NCBI GenBank assembly: GCA_016802295.1
Contig: JAESIW010000180.1
Span: 3,393,975 to 3,457,974, forward strand
Origin: Brachionus rotundiformis
Taxonomy: Eukaryota > Rotifera > Eurotatoria > Ploima > Brachionidae
DNA length: 64,000 nt
Reading direction: 5' to 3'
Position numbers and translations under genes: made by a program
In this document: piece after piece, positions 12,329 through 24,099 of the stretch
Numbering within the stretch: the stretch's first letter is position 1
Layout of the letters: each line of letters opens with the position of its first letter
Notes under the pieces: model-generated
What the model was told of the DNA's origin: nothing
The model's input: the letters and a program-made list of their open reading frames with translations, nothing else
Database searches by the model: none

Positions 12329-12913
12329 TTAGCCATTAGTTCTTGGCCATCTGTCCATCATAAAAAATGCAGTCAAAATCCAAGCAACTCCTAAACAAAA
12401 AGAGACAACACAAAGTGCATAAGCTCGGCTATTAAGTTTTTTGGCTTCATCTATAAATCCATCTTTGAATTTCGTTCTAGCTTTGAATGCCAAACCAAAT
12501 GCGATTATTCCTGTTGGAAAAAATAAAAGAACAGCTAGAGCCCCGATCCATCTCCAATCATACAGCCGTCTTGGAGCATTAGGGTTGTATTTTTGTCTGC
12601 GGCTTACTGTATTCATCGTACTGGCTCGAGAAGCATGTGACGCCGATGTTTTTATTGTATGAGTACTTGTATATAGAGGATTTGTCGGTCTTATTTGAGG
12701 ATATTCACTATAGGTAAATTTTGATATTCTGGATGGAGTTGAACCAATTGAACGATTGTCTTGTTGGTCAAATCCTTCATCGCCGATGCTTGATTCTCTA
12801 CCTGAGTATGTTCCGAGTCCAGGACCACCCTGCAATCGAATGTTTGGCCTAACATTTTGACCGACATAACTGTTTTGATTATTCTGTGAATTGTCCTGTT
12901 CGTATCTATTCAT
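12329..12913 (-). CDS. CD225/dispanin-domain two-pass membrane protein
   Basis: One exon, 194 residues. The first 120 residues are polar, rich in Asn, Gln and Ser, and probably cytosolic and disordered. The C-terminal part is a CD225/dispanin domain. A re-entrant or first membrane helix (WRWIGALAVLLFFPTGIIAF) is followed by a basic amphipathic loop (KARTKFKDGFIDEAKKLNSR) and a second helix (YALCVVSFCLGVAWILTAFF). The loop pattern, with Ala-Lys and Asn-Ser-Arg-Ala, is typical of the family that includes IFITM, PRRT, SynDIG and TUSC5 proteins. Those proteins act in membrane trafficking or fusion. No orthologue can be named. Confidence 0.8.
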   Translation of the reverse strand: MNRYEQDNSQNNQNSYVGQNVRPNIRLQGGPGLGTYSGRESSIGDEGFDQQDNRSIGSTPSRISKFTYSEYPQIRPTNPLYTSTHTIKTSASHASRASTMNTVSRRQKYNPNAPRRLYDWRWIGALAVLLFFPTGIIAFGLAFKARTKFKDGFIDEAKKLNSRAYALCVVSFCLGVAWILTAFFMMDRWPRTNG

Positions 12914-13874
12914 TTTTGACTACTATTCAAGGATATAGCATGATATTATCTAAAAAAAAAGAATATTTAAATTGATATTATTTCAATACAAGTCAAATTA
13001 ATATTGGTCCTTATCAGAATTTAAATTTGAAATCGGTCAATAGATTCATTCTAGTAAATGTGGTGTCTAAAATTTTCTCGGACTCAATAATAAATTATGT
13101 TCGAATGAGAAAAAAGGTATTTTCGTCATCATTTATACAAAATATAAAACTAAAATAGGTCATTCATTTACATTAAAATGGCCAATGGAGAATAAATTTA
13201 TTTTTTTCAACGACTACTACTTTTAAACTACGTTTTAGAATGACCGTGTTGAAATTATTCTGTGCACTATTTGATTTTAGTGCACGAAAATTAAAATTTT
13301 TTAATAGACAAAGAAATTAAAGAAATCAAAATTTTAATTTGATTCTATAGGCTTTTTTGAAGAAATATCGATTATTTTTTTCTCATATTAAAAATGAAAT
13401 AAAATTTCAAAAAAATAGAAATCTTATTTTACTGGTCAATATTATGTCTTACTAATCATTAATTTAATCAAAAATAAAATTTTTGGTCACCAAGTTATTA
13501 ATTTTATTAAATTATAAATTAAAAATGAAGCATTTATATACATTCAATGACTAGGTCAAATTTTATTTTAATAAGTGACTAGCAATTAATTTTAATTAAT
13601 AAATGTTTGGCCTTAAGTTCATTTTTAAGTTAAACTTTGATTCTCTTTAATTTATTTATGACGAAAAAATTTAAAAGAGAAAGTTTAATTTAATTAAATT
13701 TCAAATATTTTAATACCTAAAAATCAAGGCTTGATAAATAAATAATATCTTTATTTATTAGAAAAAAATCAACTTGAATCATTTAGCCTTTTTTAAAAAA
13801 AGAGATAGTTTTATTTTTAAATGATAAATCAAAATAAATCTCTAAATTTAGAAAATAATAAATTTTGCATTTTA
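12914..13874. other. Intergenic, nothing identified
   Basis: AT-rich DNA with no supported frame or repeat. It includes the 3' UTR of METTL22 on the left of that gene and the dispanin promoter. Confidence 0.5.
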
Positions 13875-14825
13875 TTAATTTTTGACTGTAGCTTTAATAG
13901 CCCAAATTTCTAAATACTTAGATCGCTTGTAATTTAAGTAGTTGTTTAAATTGAGTGTAGGAATTTGAAAAGTTTTAAACAAATATCCACTCTCTTCATC
14001 TTGGTAATCATTTAAATCATCCATGCATTTTAAAAATAAATCAAAAGCAACATCAGTTATTGATAGACTAACTACATCAAAGTTAATTCGCTTTTCATTG
14101 GCAATTAAGCAAATTTTATCTTTTTTTTCTCCTTGTGTAATCAGCTTGAAAATTATGTTGAAAAAATTTAGAGTAATATCTTGATAGTAGATAACATCCG
14201 CTGCTAAAAAAACAGTGGCGTTTTTAAAAATATCTATGTCAAATTCGTTTATACCATATTTTGTACCATTTTTTGGCAAATTTTCGAATACATGATCATA
14301 TTGAGACCAATCTAGAGTTTTGAAAAAAATATTAGGAGTTTTTTCATCAATTATTTCTTTCAAGTTATCTTTATTTTGCAGCCAATTTTGCTCGGCTTTT
14401 TGAACTACAAATTCAAGATCAGTGCAAATAACATTTTTAGCAAAAAATGATGTTATGTAACTTGTAATTCCTAAACCAGCACCTAGTTCAACAACTATTT
14501 GATCTTTAATGACTATAAGGTTATTTAGCAAATAATCTGTAAGGAAAAAAGATGAACGCCAAAGCTGCAGACCTACTTTTTCCAATTTAGTTTCGATTTC
14601 ATGTTCTATAAAAAGGAGGAAATGTTTATCTGCACGTTCAGTAACCAGATCACCATCTTGGTCAATCAAAATTTTTGAAATATTTGCCGTATTAGGTAAA
14701 CGAAATTCTATTCGACTTGTATGCTTGGTACCATCTTTGGATATTTGTTTTTCTATCTCTTCTTCAAGATGAATATCAGAAGTGAATAATAAATTAGGTT
14801 TTAAATCCGAATTGTTTTCTGTCAT
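13875..14825 (-). CDS. METTL22: METTL22-like protein lysine methyltransferase
   Basis: Single exon, 316 residues from the ATG at 14825; an earlier in-frame TTG is not used. Order of motifs: IDQDGDLVTER (about 54-64), HEIETKLEKVGLQLWRSS, then the SAM-binding motif VVELGAGLGITS (111-122). Next come an acidic CTDLEF, LDWSQYD and FLAADVIYY (post-motif II, where family 16 methyltransferases carry D-x-x-Y), and EKRINFDV. These follow human METTL22 in order and spacing. METTL22 is a nuclear/nucleolar methyltransferase of the METTL21/22 group reported to modify KIN17. It is the third gene of a same-strand cluster with EBP2 and LSM11, 226 bp from EBP2. Confidence 0.88.
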   Translation of the reverse strand: MTENNSDLKPNLLFTSDIHLEEEIEKQISKDGTKHTSRIEFRLPNTANISKILIDQDGDLVTERADKHFLLFIEHEIETKLEKVGLQLWRSSFFLTDYLLNNLIVIKDQIVVELGAGLGITSYITSFFAKNVICTDLEFVVQKAEQNWLQNKDNLKEIIDEKTPNIFFKTLDWSQYDHVFENLPKNGTKYGINEFDIDIFKNATVFLAADVIYYQDITLNFFNIIFKLITQGEKKDKICLIANEKRINFDVVSLSITDVAFDLFLKCMDDLNDYQDEESGYLFKTFQIPTLNLNNYLNYKRSKYLEIWAIKATVKN

Positions 14826-15051
14826 TTTTTTCAATTTAGTACTCTTTAAAATTTGAATATTTTTTTAATAATAAAACTCAAAATAAAGCTAACTAAATTA
14901 AATTCCAAAATAGAATAAGTTCTTGATTAAATATGAAAATCATTTAATTTAATCTTATTCATCACTTGAGAAAAAAATTTCGTTTTTAAATCCAAAATAA
15001 AAGTGTAAAATAAAAAATTATATTAATCATAAAATATTTTATTTTGAAAAA

Positions 15052-16175
15052 TTATTTCCTTTTTTTTGGCTTATTTTTATTTGCAAATTTTTTAACTGCA
15101 TTTTTTCTAAAACCATTACTTTTTCCATTTTTCTTATTTACTGGTGTCTTAAAGCCTTCAGCATAGCTTTCAGCAGTATTGTATTTAGAACGTTTCTTTC
15201 GACCTCCAAACCCGTATTTTTTATCCTTGAACTGTTGTTTTTTTCCTTTACTTTTTAAACGAAAATATTATAAATACTAAATTTTAAATATAAAAAAGCA
15301 TTAATTAGCTAACTTTTTTATTTTCCCATTATTTTCTTCATTTTCTATTTTATTTTTTTTTGCTTTTTTATCACCATTCTGATCAAGCTTTCTTTTCCCT
15401 AACTTTTCGTCCTCCTCTTCCAATTCAATTTCCAAATTATCTTTGTCACCCTTTTTATATTGTTTAACAGCTTCTTTCAGCTTTTTTTTAGCTTCCATTT
15501 TCTTTTTTTCAGTCTCGATCTGAATTTGTTTTCCCATTTTTTTTAATTCACGCAATTTTCGTACTTTTTCTCTACGCTCGGCTTCTGCATGTTTACTAAG
15601 CAAATTTTCTCGCACTTTTTTCATATGTTCGTCAGATTTTACCATTTCGGCAAAAAAATCATCAGGTCTTTTTGTCTTAATGTCAAATTTTTCTAATTTT
15701 GTTAAACCTTCTCGGACACATAATTCTGCCTGCTTCAAAAAAAAACTTTCACGTTTAAAGTCATTATCCACTAAACTAGACGATTCATTTTCGGGGAGAA
15801 CAACATGGCATTCAGTTTTTGGTACAGTAATGTCCAATCTTTCTGACCAATCCATATTCAAATATAAATCTTTATATTTTCTCTCCAGTCTCTCCTTAAA
15901 AGTTTAAATTTAGCCAAAAAAAATAAGTAATTGAAGAATACTTTGTCATAAACAAATTCTTTAGGAGCTGAGTGAGCAACATTTAAACCAGGTGTAAGCT
16001 CTTTTCGAGCGAATGCCAACTGAAGTTCTTGGTCTGAATCCAGTGATTGCTCATCATCATCACTTTCTTCTCCCTCAGAATCTTTTGGAATTTGGTTTTC
16101 CGCTTCAACCTCTTGTTGAATTAGTTTCAAATTTTTTAGTATACTTTTTTTAATTTCTTGTGTTTTAACTTTCAT
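15052..16175 (-). CDS. EBNA1BP2: rRNA-processing protein EBP2
   Basis: Three exons (16175-15942, 15894-15314, 15250-15052; introns 47 and 63 bp) give 337 residues with frame kept throughout. The start is MKVKTQEIKK; the frame continues upstream only through a non-ATG codon. Motifs: an acidic N-terminus (SEGEESDDDEQ), ELTPGLN, ERLDITV, FFLKQAELCV, KRPDDFFAEMVKSDEHM (the EBP2 signature), a long Lys/Glu coiled coil, and a basic C-terminus with KKYGFGGRKKRSKYNTAESY. EBP2 is a nucleolar assembly factor of the large ribosomal subunit needed for pre-rRNA processing. The ATG lies 1 nt after the acceptor-like TTTTAG, 110 bp below the LSM11 stop. Confidence 0.93.
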
Positions 16176-16285
16176 TCTAAAATTCAAATTATCAAATCTA
16201 AAAATAAAAGGAATTATTGAAATATTGACTCTCAAGTGCCAAATTATAATTTTAAAAAATTTTTTGAATTAGTTTTTATTTTTTT

Positions 16286-16817
16286 TTAATCAGCATAAGC
16301 AACTGTCACAATATTATCCCCTCGAATAAAGAGTTGATTTACATGTCTTTCAAATAAATTAAATCTACCAGATTTATACAAATTTATCTTGCTTTCAATA
16401 TTTTTAAATTCTTTTTGTGAGTCATCAAGACTTGAGGATTCCAATTCTTTTGACAGATTTTCAGAATCGTTTCCTGTTTTTTCATTAGGAATTCTGTAAA
16501 TTTCATCTACATCATTCATTGCCTATTTTAAGATTAAATCATTTATTTTATTTAAAAGACATGAATCTAACTAAATTCCAGTATTGGTCGAATGCCACCA
16601 AATAACCTGTGCAAATCGACCGAACATATGTATGACTCCTTGTCCAAACTTTTATTCTTCTGTTTTCTTTTATACTTTTATATAAAAGACTTTTGGGTCC
16701 ATTGCTTTGAAATACAGAGTCCATGTAGGTGAATACATTTTTTACTTTTTTTTTTGGTTTAGCGTTTTTTTCTTCCCTTGCCGAAGATGATGTTCTTGGA
16801 AGCGCCTTTGAATTCAT
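16286..16817 (-). CDS. LSM11: LSM11, U7 snRNP Sm-like protein
   Basis: Two exons (16817-16572 and 16522-16286) separated by a 49-bp intron give 160 residues, near the size of the fly protein and much shorter than human. The Sm1 fold is visible as IKVWTRSHTYVRSICTGYLV followed by AFDQYWNLAMNDVDEIYRIP. Sm2 is at the end as RHVNQLFIRGDNIVTV. A low-complexity acidic linker separates the two motifs, as in LSM11. With LSM10 it replaces SmD1/D2 in the U7 snRNP, which cleaves replication-dependent histone pre-mRNA. The ATG immediately follows ATTATTAG, a possible splice acceptor. This is the first gene of the LSM11-EBP2-METTL22 cluster. Confidence 0.93.
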
Positions 16818-17412
16818 CTAATAATTTTTTGAAAAATATTCAGAAAAACTTAAATTCATAAACATGTGTTTGAATTTATGAAATAGATGCATTATTAATG
16901 TATCAAAAACTGTGCATGATTTTTAATAATTTCAAAAAATATTTTTCGTGCAAATTTGCAGTTGAAATCATTGTTAATAAAATTGACTTTCAAAATAATC
17001 AGAATAAATGGCAACTTGAAAATTTTAATTCCTTGTGAAAATATTCTTAATATTTGATTTGTGATTAATTATCAAATTTTTAATTTTAAAATTTAGATAT
17101 TCAACGCCTTAGTTTATCAATATAAATAAAATAGCAAACAAATTTTTAAAACTTAAATAATATAAATGACATTGAAGATTATAAATATCATTTTGCTCCT
17201 AAATATCATCAAAATTTGTTGATATTCATTGAGAGAATTTTATAAAGTATGAAGAAAAGAAAGTTAAATGACGTTAATTTTTGAATAATTAAATAAATAT
17301 CGGGAATAAATGATTAATTTTGTAACCAGAAAATTTATTTTAAATACAAGGTGCAAAATAAAAGAAAAGTTGAAATTTTTAAAACGAAATAAATTAAAGA
17401 TTATTAGATAAA
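16818..17412. other. Intergenic between divergent genes
   Basis: 595 bp between LSM11 (minus) and the type II membrane protein gene (plus). It must hold both promoters. No TATA or other motif can be singled out in this composition. Confidence 0.4.
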
Positions 17413-18000
17413 ATGATATATAATGAGAAAAAATATGTCAAATTGCCTAAGTGTCTCTTGGCAGTTTTATTAATAATTTTAATTTTGGTCATACTCGGCC
17501 TTATAATAGGATTGATTGTATTAGGAGTTAAAAATTCGCAGCTTTCTCAAAAAACTACACAGTCTCAAGCAATCGGAACAACCGTTTCACCATCTTCAAC
17601 TTCATCCGATGGAAAAATAACTACCACAACCTCATCTAATGGAAAAGTTACTACCACAACCTCATCTAATGGAAAAGTTACTACCACAACCTCAACTGGT
17701 GGGAAAGTTACCACCACAACTTTAAATTCTATGATTAACAAGAACTGTAAAAATTATGGTAGTTGGAACGAAAATCTTAAAAAATGTAATTGTTTCAAAT
17801 CAACTTTTGGAGATTATTGTGAAAATGGTATATTTTTTATGAAAAATATTTACTAATTTACTTTTCTCAATCTAATAGAAGTTGAATGCAGCAAATTAGA
17901 ACAAGACCCTCAAGAATGTGAATTGGTAGTCATAGATGAAAATCTTGACAGTCTTGACTATTTGAAAGTTTATTGTCCTATAAGATTTAGATGCTCATAA
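17413..18000 (+). CDS. Type II single-pass membrane protein with Thr/Ser repeats and a Cys-rich end
   Basis: Two exons (17413-17827 and 17879-18000; 51-bp intron, phase 1) give 178 residues. A short basic cytosolic start is followed by a strong membrane segment (LAVLLIILILVILGLIIGLI). A Ser/Thr-rich stalk comes next, built from about four 10-residue units (GKVTTTTSSN), and then a Cys-rich ectodomain. The stalk is probably O-glycosylated. The ectodomain starts NKNCKNYGSWNENLKKCNC and contains FGDYCEN, resembling one EGF-like module, with four more Cys in exon 2. No family assignment is possible. The same plan (basic start, TM, Ser/Thr repeats) recurs in the gene at 33427. Confidence 0.75.
17611..17730 (+). 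repeat. 30-bp coding minisatellite, about four units
   Basis: Units start at 17611, 17641, 17671 and 17701 with the core GGAAAAGTTACTACCACAAC. The second and third share nearly all positions; the first and last are more diverged. The unit length is a multiple of three, so copy number can change without breaking the frame. Confidence 0.85.
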
Positions 18001-18815
18001 TTTAGCAGATTTAAACTATACCTTTTTTTTAATTTTTAATAAATATTTTCGTAAGTTAATTTCAAAGTTATAAATTTTGCCAAGTACTTTATCTTGAAGA
18101 ATGCTAAAATACTGAATTCATAAATATGTTCATAAATATGACTTTATTTTATTTTGATAATTCTTTATCATCTTAATAAATATGGTTTTTTCTTTAATTT
18201 AATTAGTTCTTTTTTATTAATTACCCATCAACATTGTATGACATTTCTAATAATTTTTTAATATTTATTATAATAAATATTAATATGATATGTTACTTTA
18301 GGTAATAAAACATTTATGATTTAGCTCTATTCATACTTGAATTGTACATAGTTATTTTGACCATCTTGAATTTTTCTAATGAAATAAAATTTCAAACTAG
18401 TAAGAAATCAAGTATTATATTTTTCTTTAAGTTACCAAAAATTAGTAAATTAAAAAACATATTCAATAAAATAATACATGGCACATTATTTTGGCATGAT
18501 TAAAATATTTTTGTTACATAATAATGTCTATGTAAGCCCAATTAATTTATTAGATAAAAATAAATTGTTTAAAAATTTATTAAGTAAATAAATTAAAATA
18601 AAAGGTCGTAAATTTTTAAAACACTCAAATAAACGACATCATTTAAGTCATGTTATTTACACGAAGAAAAAAAACAATTTTAAAACAACAAAAAAATTTG
18701 ATTCTAATTTTTAAAAATCAATTAAATTTTAAAAAAATGCCTATCAAATCAAAATTTCAAACTGACTTAAGAAAAAAAACACAAAAGATAAAATAATAGA
18801 CAACCGCGGTTATTT
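18001..18815. other. Intergenic between convergent genes
   Basis: 3' UTRs of the type II membrane protein gene (+) and of the homeobox gene (-). AT-rich, no other gene or repeat seen. Confidence 0.5.
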
Positions 18816-20450
18816 TTAAATTGTTCCCAAAGCAACTGAATGTTCTCTTGCTTTCAATCTAAGGGCAGCAATGCTTGACGTTCGGTGATCATTGATACCC
18901 GAATTGACATTGGGACTTGCATTATTAACAACTTGGGGATACAAATTTCCGGTTGGATTGACTAGTAGGTTATTTTGACTCGAAACAAATGGATTATAAG
19001 AAGCCATGAAATTAGTCAGTGGTGATGGATTTGAAAACAGGTTTGAATTTCCAGAACCTGCCTGAAATTGATGTTGATTATGGTATTGAAAGTTTGTAGC
19101 ATATTGGTTGTGCTGAATTGGTGACTGATTCGATGACGATGATGATGAAAAAGATGGTGAAGAAATTGACGAGGTCGGCAAGTTTGAAGAATTGCCTATT
19201 GATGAATTTTGGTTATTCGAGGCTGCAGCAGCAGCACACCATGCAACTGCTGCCATCGGATTTTGACCATTCGCAAGCTTAAATAAAAAATTTACTTTAA
19301 TTTTAAAATCTAAAATTTTTTTTATTTACCAAATTTACACTACCGAACTGATCTTGTCTAGCTGCTAAATTTAGCGAGCCAGACTCTGATGAGTTCATGT
19401 TTAAATGAGGATAACCATTTGAATGGTTATTCGAATTAAAAACTCGGTTAGCCAATGATGCAGCTACGGCAGCAGCTGCTGCTGCAGCGGCACTTGAAGA
19501 ATTCGGACTAGATCTTTGACTTACATTATTCGTTGTAGGTGATATTATGTTAGGAACATTTTGAGCTGGATGACTGTAGCAGCGTTCACGTTTTCGCCAT
19601 TTGGCACGGCGATTTTGAAACCAAACCTAGTAAAATTTAAAAATAAGCAAAGTATTTAATTATTTAGTTAATTAATTAATAAGTTGATTTCATTTTGATA
19701 TTTTGTACCAAAATTCTAGTCCAAATGTTAAAAGATAACTTTATCTTTGTTTATCTCAGTCTTGGGGATACGGAAGATGAAAAACTCATTTTTTTCCAAA
19801 TAAGATAAGATTAAGTTTATTTGAATAGAAAAAAGATTTTAATTAAAAACAAATTGATTTAATTAATTAATTTTCATTTCAAGGATAAAGCTATTTACTT
19901 ATATAACTGAACCATGAGCAGGGATAAAATTTTTAAAATCAAGGATTTCAACAGAGTGTGAATAAAGATTTTTTATTCCGATGAATAAACAATAAAATTA
20001 TTTATCTTAGCTTATTATTAGACTTTATCTATATAAAAAAACCGCTTGGTTTTCAAAATTTGGTTCTAATTAAAATCTAACCTGAACACGAGCCTCGGTA
20101 AGATCACATTTTGAAGCAAGTTGCTCTCTTGCGTAAACATCGGGATAGTGGGTTCGTTGGAACACTTTTTCCAATTCGTCAAGCTGGTTCGATGTAAATG
20201 TGGTGCGATTTCGTCGCTTCTTGCGCGATGAATTGTTATTGTTGGAATTTCCATTTCCTTTTGAAGACGAAGAGCTGACAGAACTGCTAACGCTTCGGTT
20301 GCAGTCACCGTTCATGTTCAAGTTCATCATGAGACTCGGATGTGCCATGTGGTTCATGTGAGCCATCGGATTTTGATTACCAAATGTCTCATCTTCTGAT
20401 TCACTGGCGTAAGAATCATTGGCGAGCGAGCCTGCTGGAGAAGATATCAT
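18816..20450 (-). CDS. Paired-like homeobox transcription factor with OAR domain, ALX-like
   Basis: Three exons (20450-20082, 19626-19330, 19277-18816; introns 455 and 52 bp, all phase 0) give 375 residues. The homeodomain starts RKKRRNRTTFTSNQLDELEK, goes on with HYPDVYAREQLA and LTEARVQ, and is split by the intron before VWFQNRRAKWRKRER. That is the classic position between homeodomain residues 46 and 47. Residue 50 is Gln, so it is a paired-like (Q50) protein without a paired domain here. The C-terminus carries an OAR motif (SSIAALRLKAREHSVAL). Between them lie Ala, Ser and Asn runs. The homeodomain is closest by eye to ALX; ARX, RAX and DRGX are alternatives. It should act in the nucleus as a developmental regulator. 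Confidence 0.88.
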
Positions 20451-21972
20451 TTCAAATTATAGCAAAATACTTAGTTAGGTATGAATTCAAATTAATCTAA
20501 TAAAAATAAATAATAATACATGTTATTTTATTAAATGTTTTAACCATACAAAATAAAGAAAATAGTTTATATTTGCCTCTAATTGGGTATGAGGCAAATA
20601 CTGCAGCCAATAATATAGTGATCGTATGGTTTTAATTAAGATCATTTTCTTTTAAGTTTTGGGAATGACATTTTTTTTGTTGAGAAAAATTTATTCATAT
20701 TTAGAATAGATTTTACTGAAATGAATACTCTTTGAAAATTTCTCTGAGGTTCTTATCTAAAATTTGAACAGATTTTTATCTATTCTTTCTTAAAGCAATA
20801 TTGTTTTTATCAAAAGCTAGAATAATTAGAATATTTTATGTCGGATTTTGCAAAACACTTGTGTCTTACCTAAGCGATGCACCCTAAATAAAATAGTGTC
20901 TGATTTTGAAAAATATATTTTTTTATTTTTTTCAAATTATCTGTCATTTTAAAGGGGAAGAAGATAACTTTATCTCTTTACTTATCTCATTTGAGTCCAT
21001 TCGTCATTCGTAAAAAATAGCTGCATATGTTTAAGTTTTGCATATGTGGGAAAAACTAAATATGTGCTCGAAACTACGACCAATTTAAATATGTTTTGAA
21101 TAATCTTGCTTAAAAATCTATCCACTGTTAGGTATCATATACTTATGCTGATTTTTTTTGGAGAGATCTTTTTTTTGCTTATCGTTTTAAAAATCTTAAG
21201 AATCCCAAAAAAATATTATCTGTTAAATTAATTTCTGTACCAGAACTCGTATATATGCCAATCAAACATGTGTTTTTTTCATATTAAAAAACACTAATGA
21301 AACATTCGAAATACTTGGCCATCAGTCATTATTGACTTGTCGGTGGGAAATACACTTATAAATCAATTTAAATATCAAATACCAAACTTTTTTATAACAA
21401 TTAACATGAACATATAATATTTTTTTAAATTTTTTTAAATAGATAAAAATAAATTTTAAGTTTTAAAATGTCATTTTGAAAAAAAATTTAAGAATCATTA
21501 CTTTTCTGCACTGAATTGTGATTAATAATATACCATTTCAAACAATTAAACATTGAATTAAAAGTATGCTTTTGGTAATGATTTATAAAATATTAAAAAC
21601 TTCATGACCCTTAATAACTAGAATGTGATACATTTTTCTAAATGGTCAATTAACCAGTTTATATGTAGCTTGATTGAACAAAACTTATCTAAGATATTTG
21701 CACAGGGTTATATACATTTAAATCAGAAATTATATCTTAGAAGCAAATGTTTTCTACCTGATGATGAAAATTACCAAAATAAAAGAGGCATTTAGAATGA
21801 ATTTTGATTTAAATTTTCTTTTAATTTTAACAGCCGAGTTCTAAAATTGAATAGATAATTATCGATTGAAATTTTTTATATTTTGTTTTAATGACTATAT
21901 TACTTAATTAAAGTTAATTTTATGAGTTTTTAATGTGAGATAGATAATATTGGCGACAAGATTTGACCTTAG

Positions 21973-22096
21973 ATTGTAAGCGTATGCCATCCTGGAGATG
22001 TTGCGGCACCTATTTCTTTGTTATCTGGAGTGGAAACCTTGAAGCTTACCATTGAGCATGAAAATGTTCTGGACGGTGTAAATCTTTCAGCTCTGT
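21973..22096. other. Unexplained higher-GC island, possible exon or conserved element
   Basis: About 125 bp stands out from its AT-rich surroundings. Both strands are open. The + strand reads 41 codons from a CTTAG acceptor-like site to TAA, including VCHPGDVAAPISLLSG. The - strand reads about 40 codons from a TTTTACAG acceptor-like site to TAA, including VSTPDNKEIGAATSPGWHT. I recognise neither. It could be a terminal exon, a fragment of a mobile element, or conserved regulatory DNA. Confidence 0.3.
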
Positions 22097-24074
22097 AAAA
22101 TTTCTTCTTTAAACCAAAAATGAAATAAAGTATAATTTAAATAAGGTTATAAAAATAAACATTGTTGTTATAAAAAACAATTCGAAAAAATAAGCTATTG
22201 GCTGAATATCAATAAAAAGCTAATAAATTAGAGTTAATTAGGCTTATGAATTTGTGTTTTTTTGAACACCGGCTCGCTGCTCAAAAATCTAATTGGACCA
22301 AGCAATTTTAAAAGAATTTCTTGTTTATTTTTTCTAAAAATACTTTTAATAATCGAAAATTTTCTAATGAATTTTTTTCGTACGATACAAAAAAAGCTAA
22401 TTATTTATAGATAGATGAAGAAATAAGAAGCTAAGATAAAATTAAGATAGACAGAAGAATTTATAAAAATTAACTTTAATTAAGAGGCAAAAAAACAGAA
22501 TTTAAAACTAATCTTAATTAAGACTCTAAAAACTAATTAACTTTGGAACACTAGTTATTCTTGTTTGCCAGTAGAATGCAACCACGAACAAATCTATAAA
22601 ATTTAAAAAATTTAATCTTAAACAAAATGCCTAGTTCCTGTTTACTTCAAATTGTTAAAATGATCACAAGCTGATCTTTTAATTAAACTAGCTTAATTTA
22701 CGTAATGAACTTGCTAATTTTACTTTATTAAATTAGACATTGATAAAAAACTTAAGAATTTAAATAAATTAGATTTGGAATTATTTCCTTTTTGCTCAGT
22801 TTGAAGCCTTTATTTTTTTTTGGTTATCAATATTTCTAGATAAAGCATCGCTTAACTCAAAAGATCTTGTTTGATGTAATTCATCAGCAGATCTTTAGAG
22901 TTATTAAATTTCAGAAACCGAAAAATGTAACATAAAATGAACATGTTTTTACAAGATTGGCTAATAAAGTACCGGAACCAATTCTTTACTTTAATGCCTA
23001 TTTTAATAACATTATTAAATTATAAGGCTAACCACCGATTATGTTATTGTTGAGATTTGTTTTTACAAATGGTTTCTAATTTTATATTTTTTTAGACAAC
23101 TTGAATTTAAAATAAAAAAACGAAACAAGTATGTGAATTTAAAAATAATCTTAGAAAAAAGCTTATCAGTCAGATATCTTAAAATAAAAAAATCTATTTT
23201 GCGTAAAATTTCACTTATTTAAACAAATAATCAAAATTTATATTTTAATAATCTTAAAAAAATTATTTTTAAAATTTAAAATCTTGAAAAAAAATACTCA
23301 CTAAGGAAATATAAATTGTTTTGAATCAATTTAAATTTAAAAAAAAGTATTTTTGATGCATTTTGTTTTCTTTCAAAATTAAATTCAATTCTTTCAATAC
23401 AAAACTAACCTAAAATAATTAAGATCAATGATTTTTAAATAAGAAAATGATAAATCTACTAATTTTAGTTGAAATTTTTGGCTAGAAGTACTTTAAGGTA
23501 TGCATGATAACTGTTTGATTAGCCAAGTCGTATAAGAAAGATTAATATGAATTTATTCATCAAATTGTAATTAATATTCATGTCTTTTTTAAGTATTTAG
23601 GTGTTGATACACTAATCATGTTTTTTTAATAAATAATTCTATTAATCAAAAGTCTAATTAAGAAAAATTTCCTGCTGAATTAATGATTAAAATTGTAAAG
23701 GAAAAATTTGATAAAAAATGATTCAAATTCAAGATTTTTCATAAAGATATTAATTAGACGCTCAGGGCTCAATAAGTTTTGTTTATTTCAATGAATATCT
23801 TATATATAGTTATTATCAAATAAAATTAAAAAAATTAACTCAAATATTTTAAGAAAGAACACCATTTAGATTTTTTTTAATTAAAATTTTTAAAACTAAG
23901 ATTCGAAATCGGTAATTTTTGTTTTGATATAAAATTCGAAATAGAATTCATAAATAAGCTAAAAGTTTAATATAAATAAATATACTAATTTTATATTAAA
24001 CTACACTCACTATACCGCATTTTCAATATACTTGTTGTTAAAAATATTTTTGTAATTATATGCTTAAGATCAAT

Positions 24075-24099
24075 AATATATATATACATATATATATAT
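24075..24099. repeat. TA dinucleotide microsatellite
   Basis: Alternating A and T with a single interruption (C), about 160 bp beyond the alpha-tubulin stop codon, probably in or after its 3' UTR. Confidence 0.8.

Noticed and set aside
14826..14834. METTL22 start three codons earlier
   Set aside because: That codon is TTG; the ATG at 14825 is preferred.
15858..16235. Longer EBP2 first exon starting at 16235
   Set aside because: The upstream start codon would be TTG; the first ATG (16175) gives the expected EBP2 N-terminus.
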